A DNA stretch of 64,000 nt, from assembly GCA_020161655.1 (NCBI GenBank), contig JAIUPC010000004.1:124001-188000 (forward strand), read 5' to 3'. Below the pieces are notes generated by a model, which did not search any database, had not been told where the DNA came from, and saw only the letters and a program-made list of their open reading frames with translations. How positions within the stretch are numbered: the first letter of the stretch is position 1; every line of letters begins with the position of its first letter. The position numbers and the translations under genes are program-made. Shown here in pieces: positions 25,606 through 34,408 of this stretch. The DNA comes from Pseudomonadota bacterium (GTDB lineage: Bacteria; Pseudomonadota; Alphaproteobacteria; Rhodobacterales; Rhodobacteraceae).

Positions 25606-25612
25606 ATGGCTT

Positions 25613-28600
25613 TCAGTGAAAATCCCGCGAGCCCGGGATGATGCGGGCGTTGCGGGGATGGCCCGGCGCCGGCGCCGGGATCGGGTGCCTGACTTCATCC
25701 GCGCGCGACAGCGGGGGCGTCAGGCAGCGGTCCGACAGGCGCAGCAGGACATCGCTGCGGTCCTGCAATGCCTCGGCCACGATATGGGTCACGCCGGAGG
25801 CCGCATCGCGTTGCAGGCGGCCCGTCACATGCATCAGCCGCGCCGTCATGATCACCTTGCGGAAGGCCGCCATGACCTTCGGCCAGACGACAAGGTTGGC
25901 GACGCCGGTTTCATCCTCCAGCGTGATGAAGCAGACGCCCTTGGCGCTGCCGGGGCGCTGGCGGACCAGCACGAGGCCGGCAAGCTGCACACGGCGGTTG
26001 TTGCCGACCCCTCCCAGATCGGCGGCGCGGACAAAGCCCTGCCGCGTCATGCTGCTGCGCAGGAAGGCCATGGGATGCGCTTTCAGGGACAGGCGCAGGG
26101 TCTGGTAATCGGCCACGACCTGTTCGCAAAGCGGCATCTCCGGCAGGCGGGCCTGAGGCTCTTCCCCCTCATCCTTTCCCGGCTGGAACAGGGGCAGGTC
26201 GGGCGCATCGCGCAGGGCCTTCGCGTCCCAGAGCGCGGCCCGCCGATCCAGCCCCATCGACCGGAAGGCATCGGCAGCGGCCAGCGCGCGGATCGTCCGA
26301 CCATTCAGGCCCGCGCGGGCGGCAAGGTCCGAGAGGCTGGCATAGGGCTCATCGCGGAAACGGATCAGCCGCCCGGCCGCCTCGCGCGCCATGCCGTCCA
26401 CCTGCCTGAGGCCGAGCCGCAGGGCAAAGCGGTTGCCCGCAGGTTCCAGCGTATTGTCCCATTCGCTGAAATTCACGTCCGCCTCCCGCAGTTCGACCCC
26501 ATGCTCGCGGGCGTCGCGGACGATCTGGGCCGGGGCGTAAAAGCCCATCGGCTGCGAATTCAGCAGCGCACAGGCGAAGGCCGCCGGGTGATGGCACTTC
26601 AGCCAGCTTGAGACATAGACCAGAAGCGCGAAGCTGACCGCATGGCTTTCGGGAAAGCCGTAGTCGCCGAAGCCCTTGATCTGGTTGAAGCAGCGCCGGG
26701 CGAATTCCGGGTCATAGCCGCGCCCGATCATCCGTCCGACCATCAGTTCCTCAAGCTCGCCAATGGTGCCGCGCGACCGGAAGGTCGCCATCGCTTTGCG
26801 CAGCGCATTCGCCTCTTTCGGGCTGAATTCGGCGGCGACCATGGCGATCTTCATCGCCTGTTCCTGAAAGATCGGCACGCCGCAGGTGCGGCTGAGGATG
26901 CTGCGAAGTTCGTCAGGATCATGGGGAGAGGCGGGTGAGGGATAATCCTCCGCCTCGATCCCGCTGCGGCGGCGAAGATAGGGATGCACCATGTCGCCCT
27001 GGATCGGGCCGGGGCGGACGATGGCGACCTCGATCACCAGATCGTAGAATCGGCGTGGGCGAAGGCGCGGCAGCATGTTCATCTGCGCCCGGCTTTCGAC
27101 CTGAAAGACGCCGATGCTGTCGCCCTTGCAGAGCATGTCATAGGTGTCCTTGTCGTCCGGCGGGATCGAGGCGAGGTCGTGGCTGATGCCGTAATGGTTC
27201 TGCAAAAGGTCAAAGCACTTGCGGATGCAGGTCAGCATCCCCAGGGCCAGCACATCGACCTTGAGGATGCCAAGCGCATCAATGTCGTCCTTGTCCCATT
27301 CGATGAAGCTGCGTTCGGGCATGGCGGCATTGCCGATCGGCACGGTTTCGGACAGCGCCCCTTCGGTCAGGATGAAGCCGCCGACATGCTGGCTGAGGTG
27401 GCGGGGCATGCCGATCATCTCTTCGGCCAGCCTGATCGTGCGCGCCATGAGCGGGTCGGTCAGGTCCACCCCGGCCTCGCGGCTGTTCGCCTCGCCCATC
27501 GAGGTGCCCCAGCTGCCCCAGACGGTTTTCGCCAGAACCGCCGTCACGTCTTCGGAAAGGCCCATCGCCTTGCCGACCTCGCGGATTGCCGAACGCGGGC
27601 GGTAGTGGATGACGGTGGCGCAAAGGCCGGCGCGGTGGCGGCCGTATTTCTCATAGATGTGCTGGATCACCTCTTCGCGGCGTTCATGTTCGAAATCGAC
27701 GTCGATGTCGGGCGGCTCATCCCGGTCCATGCTGATGAAGCGTTCGAAGAGAAGCTCCTGCTCCGCCGGGTCGACCGAGGTGATGCCCAGCACATAGCAG
27801 ACGGCCGAGTTGGCCGCCGATCCGCGCCCCTGACAGAGGATCTTTTGCGCCCGCGCCCAAAGGACGACCTCGTGGATGGTCAGGAAATATTGCGGGATCT
27901 TCTTGAGACCTATGATCTCAAGTTCCTTGACCAGGAGCTTCTGCACTTTCTCGGGCACCCCGGCAGGGTAGCGCCCCGCCGCCCCGTCCCATGTCAGGCG
28001 CTCAAGCCGGCCCTGCGGGGTTTCGCCGGGGCGCAGGTCCATCTGCGGATATTCATAGGAAAGCTCGGTCAGACTGAAGCCGCAGGCATCGGCCACATCC
28101 CGCGTGGCGCGGATGGCATGGGGCCATTCGGCGAAGAGACGGCACATCTCGGCGGGGGATTTCAGGTGGCGTTCGGCATTGGCATCCAGAAGGAAGCCCG
28201 CCTTGTGGATCGTCGTCTTCTCGCGGATGCAGGTCATCACGTCCTGAAGCGGGCGGCGTTCGGGGGCGTGGTAATGCACGTCGTTGGTGGCAAGGATGCC
28301 AAGCCCATGCGCCCGTGCCAGACGGTCGAGCCGGTTGATCCGCGCCCGGTCGTCGCCGCGATAGAGGTAGCTGACCGCGACATGGCTGAGGCCCGGCAGC
28401 CGGCGCACCAGCCCGGCCAGACGGCGGGGCAGATGATCCCCCGGCAGCAGGACCAGCTGTATGCCCTCGGCATCTTCGGCCAGATCGGCCAGCGTGATGT
28501 CGCAAAAGCCCTTGGCCTGCCATTGCCCCTCGGGGTCATGGCGCTTGCCCTTGGTCAGAAGCCGCGAGAGCCGGCCATAGGCGGCCCGGTCGCGGGGGTA

Positions 28601-28897
28601 GGCGAGGAATTCCTCGCCCGTGACCAGCCGCAGGCGGCAGCCGATCACGGGGCGGAGGCCGGCCTTCTTCGCCTCGGCATGGATGCGCACCACCCCGGCC
28701 AGCGTGTTCAGGTCGGCCACGCCGATCGCGTCATAGCCAAGCGCATGGGCGGTGGCGGCGAGGTCATGCGCCTCGGATGCGCCGCGCAGGAACGAAAACG
28801 GCGTCATCAGCCCAAGCTCGACGTATCGGGCGCGCGGATTGGGCCGGTATTCCCCGGTCAGCGTCTTGCGCGGGTGGCGGTGGTCATTCTCGGGCAT
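25613..28897 (-). CDS. dnaE2: Error-prone DNA polymerase III alpha subunit DnaE2 (ImuC)
   Basis: This 1094-residue polymerase is the catalytic part of the SOS mutasome, which copies past DNA lesions with low fidelity. It has an N-terminal PHP domain (LGLMTPFSFLRGASEAHDL onward), the palm with the catalytic acids in PPDIDVDFEHERREEV (near residue 395) and LKVDVLALGML (near 545), the finger part with SRAQMNMLPRLRP, and a C-terminal OB-fold (RVQLAGLVLVRQRPGSAKGV). The length fits DnaE2 rather than replicative DnaE1, which is longer. It overlaps imuB by one base (TGATG-type coupling, ATG at 28897) and is the last gene of an imuA-imuB-dnaE2 operon preceded by an SOS box. Confidence 0.96.
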   Translation of the reverse strand: MPENDHRHPRKTLTGEYRPNPRARYVELGLMTPFSFLRGASEAHDLAATAHALGYDAIGVADLNTLAGVVRIHAEAKKAGLRPVIGCRLRLVTGEEFLAYPRDRAAYGRLSRLLTKGKRHDPEGQWQAKGFCDITLADLAEDAEGIQLVLLPGDHLPRRLAGLVRRLPGLSHVAVSYLYRGDDRARINRLDRLARAHGLGILATNDVHYHAPERRPLQDVMTCIREKTTIHKAGFLLDANAERHLKSPAEMCRLFAEWPHAIRATRDVADACGFSLTELSYEYPQMDLRPGETPQGRLERLTWDGAAGRYPAGVPEKVQKLLVKELEIIGLKKIPQYFLTIHEVVLWARAQKILCQGRGSAANSAVCYVLGITSVDPAEQELLFERFISMDRDEPPDIDVDFEHERREEVIQHIYEKYGRHRAGLCATVIHYRPRSAIREVGKAMGLSEDVTAVLAKTVWGSWGTSMGEANSREAGVDLTDPLMARTIRLAEEMIGMPRHLSQHVGGFILTEGALSETVPIGNAAMPERSFIEWDKDDIDALGILKVDVLALGMLTCIRKCFDLLQNHYGISHDLASIPPDDKDTYDMLCKGDSIGVFQVESRAQMNMLPRLRPRRFYDLVIEVAIVRPGPIQGDMVHPYLRRRSGIEAEDYPSPASPHDPDELRSILSRTCGVPIFQEQAMKIAMVAAEFSPKEANALRKAMATFRSRGTIGELEELMVGRMIGRGYDPEFARRCFNQIKGFGDYGFPESHAVSFALLVYVSSWLKCHHPAAFACALLNSQPMGFYAPAQIVRDAREHGVELREADVNFSEWDNTLEPAGNRFALRLGLRQVDGMAREAAGRLIRFRDEPYASLSDLAARAGLNGRTIRALAAADAFRSMGLDRRAALWDAKALRDAPDLPLFQPGKDEGEEPQARLPEMPLCEQVVADYQTLRLSLKAHPMAFLRSSMTRQGFVRAADLGGVGNNRRVQLAGLVLVRQRPGSAKGVCFITLEDETGVANLVVWPKVMAAFRKVIMTARLMHVTGRLQRDAASGVTHIVAEALQDRSDVLLRLSDRCLTPPLSRADEVRHPIPAPAPGHPRNARIIPGSRDFH

Positions 28898-30414
28898 CAG
28901 GCGAACATCCCGTGCAGGAACCAGCGCGGGTCGCCGCCGCGCCCGTCATCATGCAACCCCTCGCGGTAAAGCCAGAAGCGGTGGCCGGCCTCATCCTCGA
29001 CCTTGAAATAGTCGCGGAGCCGCGTGCCGGGCTTGTCCTGCCACCATTCCGGCGCGATGCGTTCCGGCCCCTGATAGCGCGCCACGCGAAAGCTCCGCCG
29101 CCGCCACTGGAACTGCGCGGGCGGCCCTTCGGGGACGCCGTAGAGCACGCGGATCTCCTCGGGGTGATCGAGAAGGCGCTCCGGGCGTTCGGCCTTTGCC
29201 GGGGGGATGGCCGGGGTGGCGGCCAGCGGGGCCGCCCGCGCCTCGGCCCGTTCGGGGATATGGCTGGCCACGGGCCGAAGCTGGGTCAGGGCATTGCGGC
29301 CAAAGCGCGCCGCCAGCCGGTCGGCCAGATGCGAAAGCTCCAGCCCGGCGTCCACGCCCCCCGCAAGATCGGTCTGCCGGGTTCCTAGCGGTTCGGCCGC
29401 CGTCGCTTCGAGCGTGATGAGGTCGAAGCCGAAGCCGGGGTTGATCCGCTCCAGCCGGTCGCGGAAGAGGAAGACCAGATGGCCGGGGTCGCGGCTCGGG
29501 CGGGCGCAGGCGGCCTCGATCCGGCTCGTCTCACCATCGGTGCGGTAGACGGTCAGGCAGAGGCGCCGGGCGCCGTGGCCGGCCTTGGCGAGTTCCGCGC
29601 AGAGCGTGGCGCAGAGGCCGGGCAGGTGGTGGGTCGGGTCGAAGATCGGCTCGGCCAGCCTTGCATCGGCGCGAAAGACCGGCGGGGCATCGGGCGCGGA
29701 GACAGGCTCCGGCAACTGGCCGGTCATCTGATCAAGCCGGATCAGCGGGTTCTGCGCCGGGGCGGCACGGGCGAACCGCCGCGCCAGCGAAAGGCGCGGG
29801 AGGTCGGCCAGCCGGCCGATGCTGCGCAAGCCAAGGCGGTTCAGAAGCAGCACCGTTTCACCGTCAAGCCGCAGCGCCGCCACCGGCAGCGCCGCCGTAT
29901 CGGCAGAGATCGCCCTGACCGGCCCGAAACGCGCGAGGGCCCAGGCCGCGCCCCAGGTGGGCGCAAGGGCCAGCCGCGACGAATGCCCCAGGGCGGACAG
30001 CGCCGCCTCCATATCCGCCAGCATCGCCTCTTCGCCGCCGCAGAGATGATCCGACCCGGTGGTGTCGAGGATCAGCCCATGCCCATCGCGGTCATCGGCC
30101 ACGGTCCAGGGGCACCAGCGCCGCGCCCAGAGGGCAAGGCGGTGCAGCGCGGCCCGGTCGCCTTCGGTATCGGCAAAGGCCACCGTCAGCCCGGGGCAAA
30201 GCGCCCGCATGTCGGCGACCCGCGCGCCGACCGTCACCCCGGCCAGATGCGCCGCCCGGTTGACGGCATGGATCACCGGGCCATGCGCGCCTTCGACCGA
30301 CAGGGCCACGGCCATGTCGTCGGGCAGAACCTCACCCCGTGCCTCTTGCGCCTTCTGCCAGCGTTCCATCGGGAACTGCGGCAACCAGATCGAGACGATC
30401 CGCCGCCCGGTCAT
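28897..30414 (-). CDS. imuB: ImuB, Y-family polymerase-like mutasome protein
   Basis: ImuB is a catalytically inactive relative of Y-family polymerases that bridges DnaE2 and the sliding clamp. This 505-residue copy begins RRIVSIWLPQFPMERW, where active Y-family enzymes have a metal-binding Asp, so the loss of catalytic acids is visible. The ALCPGLTVAFADTEGDRAAL segment, the LGLRSIGRLADLPRLSLARRF helix-hairpin-helix-like part and the C-terminal block ending DPRWFLHGMFA are typical. The start at 30414 is required because the conserved N-terminus begins at once; it therefore overlaps the end of imuA by 83 bp in another frame. I could not point to a clear clamp-binding motif. Confidence 0.94.
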   Translation of the reverse strand: MTGRRIVSIWLPQFPMERWQKAQEARGEVLPDDMAVALSVEGAHGPVIHAVNRAAHLAGVTVGARVADMRALCPGLTVAFADTEGDRAALHRLALWARRWCPWTVADDRDGHGLILDTTGSDHLCGGEEAMLADMEAALSALGHSSRLALAPTWGAAWALARFGPVRAISADTAALPVAALRLDGETVLLLNRLGLRSIGRLADLPRLSLARRFARAAPAQNPLIRLDQMTGQLPEPVSAPDAPPVFRADARLAEPIFDPTHHLPGLCATLCAELAKAGHGARRLCLTVYRTDGETSRIEAACARPSRDPGHLVFLFRDRLERINPGFGFDLITLEATAAEPLGTRQTDLAGGVDAGLELSHLADRLAARFGRNALTQLRPVASHIPERAEARAAPLAATPAIPPAKAERPERLLDHPEEIRVLYGVPEGPPAQFQWRRRSFRVARYQGPERIAPEWWQDKPGTRLRDYFKVEDEAGHRFWLYREGLHDDGRGGDPRWFLHGMFA

Positions 30415-31015
30415 GGCGCACTACCCATTCCCCCGGCCGCCCGTCGCACGACCGGAAAAGGTCGACCCGCCAGCGCGGATCGCCCGGCGCGCGCGGATCG
30501 TCGGGGTTTGCGGCCGAGGGCAGCGTGGCAATCCGCCAGCGGTCGCGCGCCGCACTCAGGTCCACGGTTGCCGCCTGCCGGATCAGCCAGCAGGGCACGG
30601 CTGACGCCTCGGCCTGCAGGGCAAGCCGCTTCATGGCGGTAAAGCTTACCGCCGGATGGTTTCCCCGGATTTCGGCCACCACCGCCGCAAGCGCCTTGCA
30701 GCGCAGGCCCTCCTCGACCGCGATCATCACGTCCAGCGGCCGGGATAGCGGCATCAGCAGGAGCGGCCCGCTGAGGCCAAGCCCGGCCAGACAGGGCCGC
30801 CCGCTTTCGCGTTCTGCCAGCCGGTCCTGAACCCAAAGGATTGTCCCGCTGCCCTTGCCAAGCTGCGCCATGACAAAGCCCGCCGCCGCAGCTTCCGCCC
30901 CGGCTGCGGGGAAAACCTCGGACAGGGTTGCCTGCCGCGCGCGGGGGCGGGCAGGCGGCGATCCGGGCATCGAAGAGGTTGGTATCTGAAGCATGGCACA
31001 CGGAATCACATCCAT
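30332..31015 (-). CDS. imuA: ImuA, RecA-like SOS mutagenesis protein
   Basis: ImuA proteins are short RecA-fold relatives that work with ImuB and DnaE2 in damage-induced mutagenesis. This 227-residue protein shows the family pattern (LSEVFPAAGAEAAAAGFVMA, GTILWVQDRLAERESGRP, GPLLLMPLSRPLDVMIAVEE). No Walker A motif is seen, as usual for ImuA. The start may be the ATG at 31015, which would leave almost no leader because the SOS box ends two bases away, or the ATG at 30994 seven codons later, which fits a promoter overlapped by the SOS box better. The 3' end overlaps imuB by 83 bp. Confidence 0.9.
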   Translation of the reverse strand: MDVIPCAMLQIPTSSMPGSPPARPRARQATLSEVFPAAGAEAAAAGFVMAQLGKGSGTILWVQDRLAERESGRPCLAGLGLSGPLLLMPLSRPLDVMIAVEEGLRCKALAAVVAEIRGNHPAVSFTAMKRLALQAEASAVPCWLIRQAATVDLSAARDRWRIATLPSAANPDDPRAPGDPRWRVDLFRSCDGRPGEWVVRHDRAADRLDLVAAVPDGTLAEGARGTG

Positions 31016-31017
31016 AT

Positions 31018-31032
31018 GTTCTTACTTTGTTC
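31018..31032. promoter_or_regulatory. Alphaproteobacterial SOS (LexA) box of the imuA-imuB-dnaE2 operon
   Basis: GTTC (31018-31021), seven bases, then GTTC (31029-31032) is an exact match to the alphaproteobacterial LexA operator GTTC-N7-GTTC. It lies directly in front of imuA, which is a known LexA target, so function is very likely. Confidence 0.9.
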
Positions 31033-31262
31033 TAATAATCCGATACCGCAACCCAGACAAGGCAGAGCGTGCGACCGTCAGGCTTGCCCGAGGTATCCGG
31101 CCAGACGGATCAGGGCTGCCGCGACGTCGTTGGTGGCACTTGTTCAATCGCGACCCCGACAGGATTACATGATCAGGACCCGGGATCAGAAGACGCTAAA
31201 CTGCTCCCCATTCAGGGCCGGACCGGCCCGCCATTCATAAACCGGAACTGGAGATAGAGAAG

Positions 31263-32051
31263 ATGATTGCCCCAGAGATGGCCGACCGCCTGTCGGACGA
31301 ATTGTATCAGGCGCTGACCCTCCGCCGCCCGATCCCGCTTGTCAGCCGCCGCCACCCCGATTTCACGCTTGAGGACGCCTATGACGTGTCGCTCCGCGTC
31401 CTCGACCGGCGGATCGGCGCGGGCGAAAAGCTCGTCGGCAAGAAGATCGGCCTGACGGCCGAGGCGGTGCGCCAGATGCTCGGCATCAACGAACCCGACT
31501 ACGGCTTCCTGACCGACGCGATGCAGGTGCCCGATGGCGCGGTGATGCATATCGCGGACAGCATGTTGATGCCCTTGATCGAGGCGGAAATCGCCTTCGT
31601 GATGCGCGATGCGCTGCCCTTGAAGGATGTGACCGCCGAGATGGTCCTTGCAGCCACGGACCATGTCGCCGCCTGTTTCGAACTGGTCGACACCCGCTTC
31701 GACACCCGGAAGATCGACATCGTCGACACGGTGGCCGATAACGCCAGCGCCGCGAAATTCCTCCTCGGGACCGCGAAGGTCGATCCGCGCAAGCTCGACC
31801 TCGCCGCAGTCGGCTGCACGGTCTTCCGCAACGGCGAACCGGTGATGTCCGGCAAGGGCGAGGCGGTCATGGGTTCGCCCCATAACAGCGTCGCCTGGCT
31901 TGCCAACAAGCTCGGCAGCCTCGGCATGGGCATTGCGGCGGGCGATGTCGTCCTGCCGGGATCGCTGGTGCCGCTGGTGCAGATCGCGCCGGGCGACCGC
32001 TTCGAGGCGGAATTCTCCGGCATCGGTCGGATCAGCTGTTCCTTCACCTGA
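31263..32051 (+). CDS. 2-oxopent-4-enoate/2-oxohept-3-ene-dioate hydratase family protein
   Basis: This family adds water to 2-oxo-enoates from meta-cleavage of aromatic compounds (MhpD, HpaH/HpcG, XylJ). The 262-residue protein has the metal ligand acids Glu107 and Glu109 (LIEAEIAFVM) and Glu140 (ACFELVDTRF), and the conserved Lys60 in KLVGKKIGLTAEAVR. SFVS-type C-terminal blocks are also present (GSLVPLVQIAPGDRFEAEF). A GGAGATAGAGAAG ribosome site precedes the ATG. The aldolase gene that would use the product starts eight bases downstream. Which member of the family it is, HpaH-like or MhpD-like, cannot be decided from sequence alone; no ring-cleavage genes are in the window. Confidence 0.9.
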   Translation: MIAPEMADRLSDELYQALTLRRPIPLVSRRHPDFTLEDAYDVSLRVLDRRIGAGEKLVGKKIGLTAEAVRQMLGINEPDYGFLTDAMQVPDGAVMHIADSMLMPLIEAEIAFVMRDALPLKDVTAEMVLAATDHVAACFELVDTRFDTRKIDIVDTVADNASAAKFLLGTAKVDPRKLDLAAVGCTVFRNGEPVMSGKGEAVMGSPHNSVAWLANKLGSLGMGIAAGDVVLPGSLVPLVQIAPGDRFEAEFSGIGRISCSFT

Positions 32052-32059
32052 GGCGCAAG

Positions 32060-32851
32060 ATGAAAAATCTCTCTCTCGCGAAATGGAAAAGCGGCGCCGC
32101 AAGCCCCGGCGCCTGGATCAACCTGCCCGAAATTCATACCACCGAAATGCTGGCGCGGATGGGCTGTGACTGGCTCTGCTTTGACCTACAGCACGGGCTG
32201 ATGAGCTTTGCCGACCTCCTGCACCTGATCCCGGCGGTGTCGGGAACGCCCGCAACGCCGCTGGTCCGGGTTCCCGGCAACGATGCCGCCCGGATCGGTC
32301 AGGTGCTGGATGCCGGCGCGCATGGCGTCATCGTGCCGATGGTCAATACCGCCGAAGAGGCCCGCCGCGCCGTCGCCGCCTGCCGCTATCCGCCGGCGGG
32401 CACGCGGTCCTGCGGGCCGATGCGGGGCGTGATGCTCGACGGCATCGACTACCTGCGCACCGCCAATGCCGAGGTGGCCTGCGTCGTCATGATCGAGACC
32501 CGCGAAGGGCTGGAGAATGTCGAGGCGATCGCGGCCACGCCCGGCGTCGATGGCATCTTCATCGGGCCGATGGACCTGTCGCTTGGCCTCGGCCTGCCGC
32601 CCGGCGACTTCGCCGCGCCGGAATTTGCCGCCGCCATCGCCCGCATCCGCGCGGCCTGCAAGGCGGCGGGCTGCGCGGTCGGGCTTTTCGGCTATACGCC
32701 GGAACTGGCCGGGCAGGCGCTTGCCGATGGCTTCGCCTTCGTCTCGGTCGGCACCGACATCGGCTTTTTCCGCCAGGGCGCGGCTGCGGCCTTCGCCGCT
32801 GCGGGCGGCTTGCCGGGCGGGGAAGGGCGAACCAAGGCCGGGGGCTACTGA
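32060..32851 (+). CDS. HpcH/HpaI-family 4-hydroxy-2-oxoacid aldolase
   Basis: The 263-residue protein is a class II (metal-dependent) pyruvate aldolase of the HpcH/HpaI family, which splits 4-hydroxy-2-oxoacids to pyruvate and an aldehyde. Active-site residues are visible: His45 (FDLQHGLMSF), Arg70 (PLVRVPGND), the metal ligands Glu146 (MIETREGLEN) and Asp172 (FIGPMDLSLGLG). With the hydratase eight bases upstream it forms the last two steps of a meta-cleavage-like route, making pyruvate plus an aldehyde or semialdehyde. The first steps are missing here, so the pair may serve a pathway encoded elsewhere. Confidence 0.92.
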   Translation: MKNLSLAKWKSGAASPGAWINLPEIHTTEMLARMGCDWLCFDLQHGLMSFADLLHLIPAVSGTPATPLVRVPGNDAARIGQVLDAGAHGVIVPMVNTAEEARRAVAACRYPPAGTRSCGPMRGVMLDGIDYLRTANAEVACVVMIETREGLENVEAIAATPGVDGIFIGPMDLSLGLGLPPGDFAAPEFAAAIARIRAACKAAGCAVGLFGYTPELAGQALADGFAFVSVGTDIGFFRQGAAAAFAAAGGLPGGEGRTKAGGY

Positions 32852-33009
32852 CCCCCGGACGACCAATTCCCCCGGCTTCCGCGCTGCGTCGGCCTGACCT
32901 GACCTCACGGGTGATCGTGCAGGGGTAGCACCAACTGGCGGAGCCCGCATTGCCTCTGGCATGATCGCCCGGCAAGCCCGATCCGGGACCGGAAGGCGGC
33001 GCGAAACTG

Positions 33010-34015
33010 ATGAGCTATTCGGCGGCGAAAATTCTTGAAGTCATCGCGGAGGCTGGCCTTGGGGCTGCGGCGGTCGAGCGGATCATCCGGCCGCTCGGGC
33101 TGTCGATGGCGCGGGTGTCTGCGGCCTACCCAGCTGACCTTCGACAGGGGGCTTGGCGTCTTCCGAGCCGTCATCTCCGCCTCTCCGCGCGCGGATCTGG
33201 CGCTTGCCGCCGGGGCACGCATGAAACTGACCCATCTCGGCATCTTCGGCTTTGCGGTGATGAGCCAGCCCGATCTGCGCGCGGCGCTGGGCTTCGTCGC
33301 CAAGTACAGGCCGCCAAGTTCGCCGCTGATCGGCCTCAGGCTCATCGAAGAAAGCGGCGCCTGCCTGTTCGTCTTCGGCCCGATCGAGGGGCTTGCCGCT
33401 TCCGATCCCATCTATCCGCGCGTGCTCGACTTCAATATCGCCATGTTCGTCTCGCTGATCGAGGACAGGCTTGGCACGCGGGCGCCGATCCGGCGCATAC
33501 ATCTGTCGCAACGCGCCGATGCGATCAGCCGGAAAGTGGTGCCGGCGCTCGGGCTGCCCGTCGTCTCGGCAAGCGATCAGGACGCAATCGAGCTTTCTGG
33601 TGAGGCGCTTCATCAGCCGTTGGCGAGATCGAGCCCGCATGCTGCCGCCACGGCGCAGCGCCTCTGTGAAAATGCAATGTCGGAAGAGGATGCAGGCTCA
33701 CCGCTGGTCCGTGCGATCCGCGCCCTTCTCTTCACCTATGCCGAAAAGCCGACGACCGCCGCCTTTGTGGCAGAGCATCTGGGCCGGAGCGAGCGCGGCC
33801 TGAGGCGCCAACTCGCCGAGGAGGGGACGAGCTTTCGCGACCTGAAGCTGTCGTTCCAGAACCGGCTTGCACGCCGCTACCTGGCGCAGACCGGGATGAC
33901 GGTGCAGGATGTCGCGCTTGCGACCGGCTACAGCGACGTGGCAAATTTCCGCCGCGCGTTCCTGCGCGCCAACGGGGTCGGCCCGAAGAGGTTTCGCGAG
34001 GAGGCGAAGGGCTGA
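33010..34015 (+). pseudogene. AraC-family regulator with arabinose-binding-like domain, frameshifted
   Basis: The first part (MSYSAAKILEVIAEAGLGAA, then VERIIRPLGLSMARVS) and the rest (PTQLTFDRGLGVFRAVISAS, then a full domain and AraC helix-turn-helix) lie in two frames that join near position 33121, where one extra base breaks the gene. The C-terminal AraC domain is intact: FVAEHLGRSERGLRRQLAEE, then YLAQTGMTVQDVALATGYSD and VANFRRAFLRANGVGPKRFR. The N-terminal domain is of the type found in OruR/ArgR-like AraC regulators of amino-acid use. The following genes for amino-acid uptake and breakdown are also broken, so this is probably true decay rather than a sequencing error. A short remnant could still be made from an internal start. 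Confidence 0.8.
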
Positions 34016-34110
34016 CGGACGGATCTGGCCGGAAATGACCCCTTCTGGCAGGAAGTGACCAACGATTGCCGCCCTCCTGATCCGCAAGATGCGGGGCAGG
34101 AGGATCTGCC

Positions 34111-34408
34111 AAGCTCGATACGACCTTTTCGCCCCCGGATGAGTGGCGCCACGCCGACCGGGGCCGGGTGCTGATGACCGGGACGCAGGCGCTGGTGCGG
34201 CTGCCGCTGATCCAGAAGGCGCGCGATGCCGCCGCCGGTCTTCGGACTGCCGGCTATATCTCGGGCTATCGCGGCTCGCCGCTTGGCGGGCTCGACACGC
34301 CCCTGGCCCGCAGCGCAACGCAATATGGCGAAAGCGCGATCACCTTCCAGCCCGGCCTCAACGAAGAGCTTGCGGCGACGGCGCTCTGGGGAACGCAGCA
34401 GATCGACG
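34111..34408 (+). pseudogene. Indolepyruvate ferredoxin oxidoreductase, N-terminal remnant
   Basis: The stretch encodes about 99 residues of the start of the large fused indolepyruvate:ferredoxin oxidoreductase (normally over 1,100 residues), with RGRVLMTGTQALVRLPLIQ, then AGYISGYRGSPLGGLDTPLA and FQPGLNEELAATALWGTQQ. The enzyme oxidises aryl or branched pyruvates to acyl-CoA. A GGAGG ribosome site at 34099-34104 is intact, but the codon that should be ATG is AAG (34111-34113). The frame then runs directly into a brnQ fragment in another frame, so a deletion has removed the rest. Confidence 0.85.

Noticed and set aside
26984-28969. A 661-codon plus-strand frame
   Set aside because: It is antisense to dnaE2, whose minus-strand product has complete polymerase motifs.
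33115-33125. Programmed frameshift in the AraC-type gene
   Set aside because: There is no slippery heptamer at the join, and the neighbouring genes are also broken, so decay is simpler. A sequencing error cannot be excluded.
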